Source of the DNA: Ascochyta rabiei
Taxonomy: Eukaryota; Ascomycota; Dothideomycetes; Pleosporales; Didymellaceae
Direction of reading: 5' to 3'
Length of the DNA: 64,000 nucleotides
Assembly: GCF_004011695.2 (NCBI RefSeq)
Contig: NC_082409.1
Coordinates: 2,332,323 to 2,396,322 of the forward strand
Shown piece after piece: positions 58,520 to 64,000 of the stretch. A model generated the notes under the pieces. The model was not told where the DNA came from and made no database searches. It saw only the letters and a list, made by a program, of their open reading frames with translations. Positions within the stretch are counted from its first letter, which is position 1. Every line of letters begins with the position of its first letter. The position numbers and the translations under genes were made by a program.

Positions 58520-59922
58520 AAAGAATGTGTTTGATATAACCGTAACCCGAAACCTTAGGTCAGGAGAAGTCAGGAGAAACGTGCTGTAGGCTGACTTGCG
58601 ACTGCACGGTGATCACAAGTCAGAAAGTGCAAAACAGCCAAATAGCAACACAGACACTTCAGAGACGTAGAAAGAAACGCCCAGAGAAGGGCCACCGACC
58701 AAAGTAGTCCCCACAACCCGAGTGATACCCGCCAACCTGAGTGATACCCGCCAACCCAAGTAGAGCCCCCAACCCAAGTAGAGCCCCCAACCCATGCGGA
58801 TCCCCCAACTCAAGTAGAACCCCCAACCCAAGTAGAGCCCCCAACCCATGCGGATCCCCCAACCCAAGTAGAGCCCCCGACCCAAGTAGAGCCCCCAACC
58901 CAAGTAGAGCCCCCGACCCAAGTAGAGCCCCCAACCCATGCGGATCCCCCAATCCACGTAGTCAGCACCAACCCGCATAGTCAGCATTAACCCGCGTAGT
59001 AAGCATCAACCCGCGCAGTAAGCATTAATCCACATAGTCACATGGTCAGCATCAAGCCGCGTAGTCAGCACAAACCCGCGTGGTTCCCTGAGTAGTTCCA
59101 CAAGTAGTGCGTCAACCCAAGTGGTTGCCCCACCCGAGTGGCACGTCCAACCCGAGTGGGTCCCCCAATCCAAGTGGTTCCCAAGTAGTTCCCCACGTGG
59201 TTCCCAAGTAGCGCGCCAAGTAGTGCGCCACCCCAAGTGGTCCGAAAGTAGTCCCCAAAGTGGCCCGAAAGTGGTCCCTGCAAGCCAAGGGAGTCCACAT
59301 CAGTGCCCCCAAGTAGTAAGAGCCGATCATTTAAGAAGAGCCCCCGATCCAGGAAGAGCCCACAATCCGGAGAGAGCAGACCAAACCAAGTGAGTCCCTA
59401 TCCGAAAGCAGCCGTGCGTATTAAAGAAAGTGAGAGTCAGGACAAAGTAAATTTGGATAGATAGTAGAGTAGTTAAGAAAGACATGCGCAATAGGTAGAA
59501 GAGCCAGCAGGATGGTGGATGGGAGAGGTACAAGAAGTTGTTCGTGCAAGAGGGCGTCAATCGCGTTGATCGCGCGAATTTGGATTAGGCAGGGTTGGTT
59601 GCTTTGTAAATCGGGTATAAGAATAAATGGTAGAGGGAAAGGGCATTTGAACAGGGTATCAGGTAGATTAGAAAGATGGAACGGGATGAAAATGACGTAG
59701 AGCAAGGTGTTTTGGGCGTTTACATAGTATTGTCACAAGATAGAACAGTAGTTAGGGAAGTTTGGCAAATCCGATTGTGGTGCCGCAGCCCAGAAAGGCA
59801 TTCCTGAACCTGTAGATGCCGTAGTGCGTGAGAGAGGGGCGGGCGGAGGGCCCGTCAGGTGTCACAAAGCAGTTGGGCAGGGCGGTAGAGGGTAAAGGAG
59901 AAAGAGGGGAGGTGGGTGGGGC

Positions 59923-59939
59923 CGTGATAAGGCATCACG
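59923..59939. other. Hairpin CGTGAT / ATCACG
   Basis: Inverted arms CGTGAT and ATCACG around AAGGC, one of the motif family also present at 49996-50010 and 59988-60008. Confidence 0.55.
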
Positions 59940-59987
59940 AGCAAAGGATGAAGGAGAGAAGAGAGTAGAATAAGGGTGGGCGGTGGG

Positions 59988-60008
59988 CCCGTGATAAGGT
60001 ATCACGGG
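59988..60008. other. Hairpin CCCGTGATA / TATCACGGG, loop AGG
   Basis: Perfect 9-base arms with a 3-base loop. The unit A copy (32429-32449) has the same layout with transitions. A terminator-like or RNA-structure role is possible but not shown. Confidence 0.6.
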
Positions 60009-60314
60009 AGAGGGGGTAGAGGGTTGGGCGGGGGGCCCGTGGATGTGCCCCCGGAGCGATGCGGTTAAGAGTGAAGGAGGGGAGGTGTTTAAGACCGTGA
60101 AGCGGGATAGAGAAGAGTAGCAGGTAAGCAGGGTGAAGAAGAGAAAGTGGGTGGGCGGTAGGCCCGTCAAGTGTTACACAAGAGTGAAGAGGCAGTTGTA
60201 GAGATAGATAAGCGGTACAGAGAGCGGTTTTAAGGCGAATTTTTTCAGCAACGCAATGGTAGTAGCAATTAGAGTAGCGTTGTTCATGCAGCAGTATAAC
60301 AGCGCGCAAGTAGC

Positions 60315-63300
60315 AGAGATAGGGTTAAGAGATGTATAAAAGAAGAAAAGGAAAGAAAAGAGAAATGAAAGAATTGTTAAGAGAAGAGAATAGTAGAGAG
60401 GATAAAGTAAGAAGAGAAGTAGAAAAAGGTAAAAAATTGTTAAAAGAGTGTTAGTAGGATAGAAAAGATAGTTAAATGTAGTATTTAATAAAGAGAGAGT
60501 GTAAAAGTATTAGAAAAGATATTTAAAGTGATTAAGATGTAAAGATAGTAAATGAAGAAAAAAGAGTAGAAAATAGAGAAAGATGAAAAGAAAGAATTAA
60601 AAGAAGAGAAGAAAGTAGAAGAAGAAGTTAGTTTATTAAAAGATGTATGAAATAAAAGAGTAGTTAAATAGAAGGTGAAAAGAAAAGAAAGATTAGAAAG
60701 AGTAAAAGTTGAGAAAAGAAAGAAGGTTGAAGAGAAAAAGTGTAGAAAGAGGAAGGAAAGGAAAAAGTAAAGTAAAAAGGAAAGTTGTAGTTTGTTAGAA
60801 ATTTAAAAAGGTTGAGGAAGAAGTAAATAAGGAGAAAAGAAGAGAAAAGGTATAAAAAGAAGTAAAAAGTAGAGAGTATATGTTTAAAGAGTTTATAAAG
60901 AGTTTAGGGAAAGAGATAAGAGATAGAAAGAAGAGAGAGATTGAGAAGAAAATTTAGAAAAGTAGAAAGAATAAGAATAGAGTAAAGAAAGTAAGAGGTA
61001 AGGATAGAAGAAAGAAGTAGAAGAAAAGGAAAAGAAGTTAAAAGAGGTTAGTTAAGAAGAAAATAATGTTTAAGAAAGAAAGATAAGAGAGTAAAGTAGG
61101 TTAAGAAGAGAGTAAGAATAATAGGTAGGTGTTAGTATAGAAAGAGAGTATAAGTTTAGAAAAGAAAAGTTAGTAGGGTAAGAAGTAAAAGTAGTGTAAA
61201 TAAAAGAAAAGAAGAGAGAAGAAGGTTAAAAAGAGAGATAAAAGTAGAAGGTTTTAAAAAATAAAGAAAGTAAGTTGTAAGAAAGAGAGTAAGAATAAAA
61301 GAGAAGAGTAGGGGTTAAGTGTAGGAGAAGAAGTAAGAGTAAGAGAAAGAAGGTGTAAGGATAAAGGTGGGAATATTAGTATAGGAAGAAAGTGTAATTT
61401 TAGAGAGAAAAGTAAAAAAAATTAAGTTAGTAGAGTAAAAGATAGAGTAAAGAGTAAATATAGGTGTAAAGAGAGAAGGAAGAAAGTTAAGGTGTTAGAA
61501 AAGAGAGTAGTAGAGAAAAGTAAGTGGAAAAGATGAGTAGAAAAGATAAGAAGAAGAGAGTAAGTATTAGGAGTAAAAAATTAGAGAGAGAAGAGAAAGG
61601 TAGAAAGAGAATAAGTAAGATAGAGAGAGGGTAAGTGAGAAAGTAAGTGTATGTGTTAGGAAGAAGGTAAGGAATAGAGTGAGAGAAAGTAGAGAAGAAA
61701 GTAATAGTAATAGTTAGGTTTTAGTGTGAGAAGAGAGATAGGGTTTGGAGAAAAGTTAGAAGAGTAAAATTTAAAGTTTTAAAAAAGAGAGAAGAAGGAG
61801 AATAGGAAAAGAAAGAGTAGTAGTTTAAAGAAAGATTATTAAAAAGTAGAGAAGATTAGGAGTAGTAGAGTAAGGAAAGGAAAGGATAAGGGAAGTAGAA
61901 AGGATAAGAAAAGTAGAAAGGATAGAGAAAAGTAGTAAGGATTAGAGAATAGGTATTGTGAGTAGAAGAGTAGAGGGAAGAAAAAGATAAGAGAAGAAGA
62001 AGTAGGAGAGAGTAGAATAAAGAGAAGAGTAAAGTAAGGAAGAGAGTAGAGTAAGGAAGAAGGAGAGAATAAGTGTAAGGGTTAGGGTTTTAGAGTAAAA
62101 AGAGGGTTAGGGTTTTAGTGTAAGAAGAGAGGTTAGGGTTAAAGTAGGAGAGAGTGTGGAAAGAGAAGAGGTAGAGGTAAGAGTGTAAGTAAAAGTAAGG
62201 AGTAAGGTTTAAGTGTAAGAGAAGAGTAGAGGTAGGAAAGAGAGAGTAGAGAAGAGGGTGAAAGTAGAAATAAGTAGAAGTAAAGGTAAGGGTGAGGGAG
62301 AGAAAGTAGGAGGAAAGAAGAATTTAAGAGTAAGAGAGGGTAGAGTGTAAGAGGAAGAGTTAAGGAGAGAAGTAGAGAGTAAAGATTAGAAGAAGGAAGA
62401 AAGTAGGGATAAGGAAGAGAAAGTGTAAAGGTTTTAATGTAAGAATAAAGAAGAGTGTAAGAGTAAGTATAAGGGTTTTAGTGTAGGAAGAGGGTTGGGG
62501 TTTTAAGTAAAAGTAGAAGAAAAGAGAAAGATGTAGTAAGTGGTAGAAAAGAGTAGAAGAAAGAGAAGGAAGAAGTAGAATAAGTTAAAGAAAAAGTAGT
62601 GTTTAAGAGTTAAGAAAGTAGGAAAAAGGAGAAGAAAGTAGAGGTAATAAGTAAAAAGAGAAAAGAAGTAGTAGAAGTAGTAGAAGAGGTAGTAGTAGAG
62701 AAGGAGTTTAGATTGTAAAAGGGTTAGGGTTTTAGTGTAGGAAAAGTGTTAGGGTTTTGGTGTAGGAAGAGTAGGTAAAGGTTGAGGAAAAGAAAGGTGA
62801 GAAAAGGAAAAAAGAAGAAAGAGAGTTTTGTAGTAAAGTTTTAGAAAAAGAAGGAGAAGGTGAGTGTAGGTTAAAGAAGAAAGTAAGAGGTGAAAAAAAG
62901 TAAGTAGAAGGAAGTAAGTGTTAGGAGTAAAAAAGTAGAAAGAGAAGGAGAGTTAAGAAGAAGAATTAAGAAGAAGAGAGTAGAAGTGAAGGTGAAAAAG
63001 AGGGAGAAAATGTAGGGGTGAGGGAGAAAGAGAGTAAGAGAGTTAAAGAAGAAGAGTGTAAGGGTAAGGGGTAGGGTTAAGTTAGAAAGAAGAGTTAGAG
63101 GAGTTTAAGGGTTGGGGAAAAAAGGGTAGAAGAGAAGGAGGTGAAAATAGAAGAGAGGGAAGAAAAGTAAAGTAGAGTGTGAAGAAAGTAAGAAAAAGAA
63201 AGTAAGAGTAAAAGTAGTAGTAGAAAGAGAAGTAAGGATAGAAGGAAAAGTAGAAGAAAGAATAGAAAAGAGTAGAGGAAAAGAAAAGAAAAGGGAAAAA

Positions 63301-63908
63301 GGGAGTAGAGGTAGAAGTAGTAGTAGTAGAGAAAAGGGTTAGGGTTTTAGAGTAAGAAGAGTGTTAGGGTTTTAGTGTTAGAAAAGAGGTTAGTAGAGAG
63401 AAGTAAGTGGAAAGAGTAGGAAAAGAAAAAAGAAGGAAGGAGGTTTTAGAGTTGTAAAGAAGGAAAAAGAAGGTAAGTGTAAGGTGAAGAAGAGAGTAAG
63501 GAGTTAAAAAGAGGTAGGTAGGAGAAGGTAAGTGTTAAGAGTAAAAAGAAAAGAGATAAGAAAAAGATAGAGAAAAAGAGTTAAGAAGAAGGAGTTAAGA
63601 AAGAGTAAGAAAAAAAGAGGTTAAGGTGAAAGTAGAAGAGAGTGTAAGTAAGAGTAAGGTTTAGGGTTTTAGTGTATGGAAAGAGGGTAGGGTAAGAGAA
63701 AAGAAGAGAAAGAAGAGAAGAGTAGAGGTAAAAGAGAAAGAGTAGAGATGAGTGTAAAAGGAGTAGTAAGTGTAAGTAAAGGTAAGGAAGAGGGAGGGTT
63801 TAGAAGTAGGAGAGGGTGTAAGAGTAAGGGTTAGAAGAAGGAAGAAAGAAAGTAGGAGTAAAGAAGAGAAAGTGTAAGAGTAAGTGTTAGGGTTTTAGTG
63901 TAGGAAGA
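60315..63908 (+). other. Cytosine-free, purine-rich terminal subtelomere
   Basis: From the last C at 60314 to the end of the window there is no C on the plus strand, while G stays frequent. Made of words like AAGAAGAGAGTAAG. Degenerate telomere-like words GGGTTAGGGTTTTAGTGTAG occur many times from about 62080 on (for example 62104, 62466, 62717, 63338, 63660 and 63890). No gene; the G-rich strand points 5' to 3' to the telomere. Confidence 0.95.
62670..63640. repeat. Diverged duplication inside the cytosine-free region, period about 620
   Basis: 62670-62995 and 63300-63640 share the same order of words: GTAGTAGTAGAG, GGGTTAGGGTTTTAG, AAGTGTTAG(G)AGTAAAAA and AGAGTTAAGAAGAAG. Both copies lack C completely. 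Confidence 0.6.
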
Positions 63909-64000
63909 GGGTTAGGGTTAGGGTTAGGGTTAGGGTTAGGGTTAGGGTTAGGGTTAGGGTTAGGGTTAGGGTTAGGGTTAGGGTTAGGGTTAGGGTTAGG
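63909..64000 (+). repeat. Telomere, (TTAGGG)n
   Basis: About 15 perfect units GGGTTA up to the window end, without variants. The orientation gives the 3' G-rich strand of a right chromosome end. Confidence 0.99.

Larger units (their letters stand above)
51574..60190 (+). repeat. Subtelomeric unit C, least mutated copy
   Basis: Contains the recombination-site-like repeat, the companion gene (minus), a common upstream region, the TLH (plus), the 18-bp minisatellite and the hairpin flank, in this order. It is the partner of unit A (19443-32603) over its full length. Confidence 0.88.
58520..60314. repeat. Unit C flank: 18-bp minisatellite, then hairpin motifs
   Basis: 58730-58950 holds about 12 units of 18 bases (CCCAACCCAAGTAGAGCC). 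58950-59400 is made of CCCAAGTGGT-like words. 59600-60190 matches the flank of units A and B. Open frames on either strand of the minisatellite are by-products of the 18-base unit. No gene. Confidence 0.85.

Noticed and set aside
58613..58987. Minus-strand frame with GWGLYL repeats (also at 48551-49185)
   Set aside because: An 18-base repeat leaves every frame open; the same unit is not kept as protein in unit A and there is no start context or conserved end.
59862..60309. Minus-strand frames of 102 and 124 codons in the flank of unit C
   Set aside because: Same reason: low-complexity pyrimidine strand, overlapping hairpin motifs, no conservation of frame with units A and B.

Overview
The window is the end of a chromosome of a filamentous ascomycete (Pezizomycotina). 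It closes on its right side with an uninterrupted TTAGGG array (63909-64000). Short fungal introns (GTAAGT donors, CTAAC branch sites), retrotransposons typical of ascomycetes, and massive C-to-T/G-to-A damage of repeated DNA, which is the signature of repeat-induced point mutation (RIP), all fit this. No species can be named from the sequence. I see no tRNA, rRNA or ordinary housekeeping gene.

Layout. 1-10.8 kb is a graveyard of RIP-eroded retroelements: a Copia element on the minus strand, a head-to-head Copia fragment, a Tad-like LINE ORF1, a Gypsy gag-protease piece and a second Copia. 10.9-13.8 kb is satellite DNA with an exact 186-bp unit followed by a 54-bp unit. 13.8-18.8 kb is a long eroded reading frame that I cannot identify. 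19.4-32.6 kb is unit A of a subtelomeric repeat, heavily RIP-mutated and split by a complete LTR chromovirus (20515-27293). 32.6-40.4 kb is very AT-rich DNA with 28-, 52/104-, 102- and 39-bp repeats and two small genes that avoid RIP-sensitive codons. 40.4-51.57 kb is unit B, a diverged version. 51.57-60.2 kb is unit C, the least mutated copy. 60.3-64.0 kb is a run of 3,686 bases without one cytosine on the plus strand, ending in the telomere.

The units are built around a telomere-linked helicase (TLH) gene pointing to the telomere and a divergently transcribed companion gene. In unit C the TLH reads: two OrsD-type zinc fingers, then a region carrying what look like all the landmarks of a tyrosine recombinase (R, K, R-H, G-H-S, Y), then a RecQ-like helicase with a Cys-rich tail. 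Unit B also holds a standalone OrsD-recombinase gene without helicase. A recombinase-site-like inverted repeat sits at the left edge of units A and C, and the companion protein ends in a PCNA-binding-like motif. I read this as a possible recombinase-helicase subtelomeric element with an accessory protein. This is inference from motifs and needs structure-level searches.

Damage falls from A to B to C, so copies nearer the telomere look younger. In the unit C TLH every change of frame behaves as one missing base next to a G/C run, which may be an assembly fault rather than real decay.
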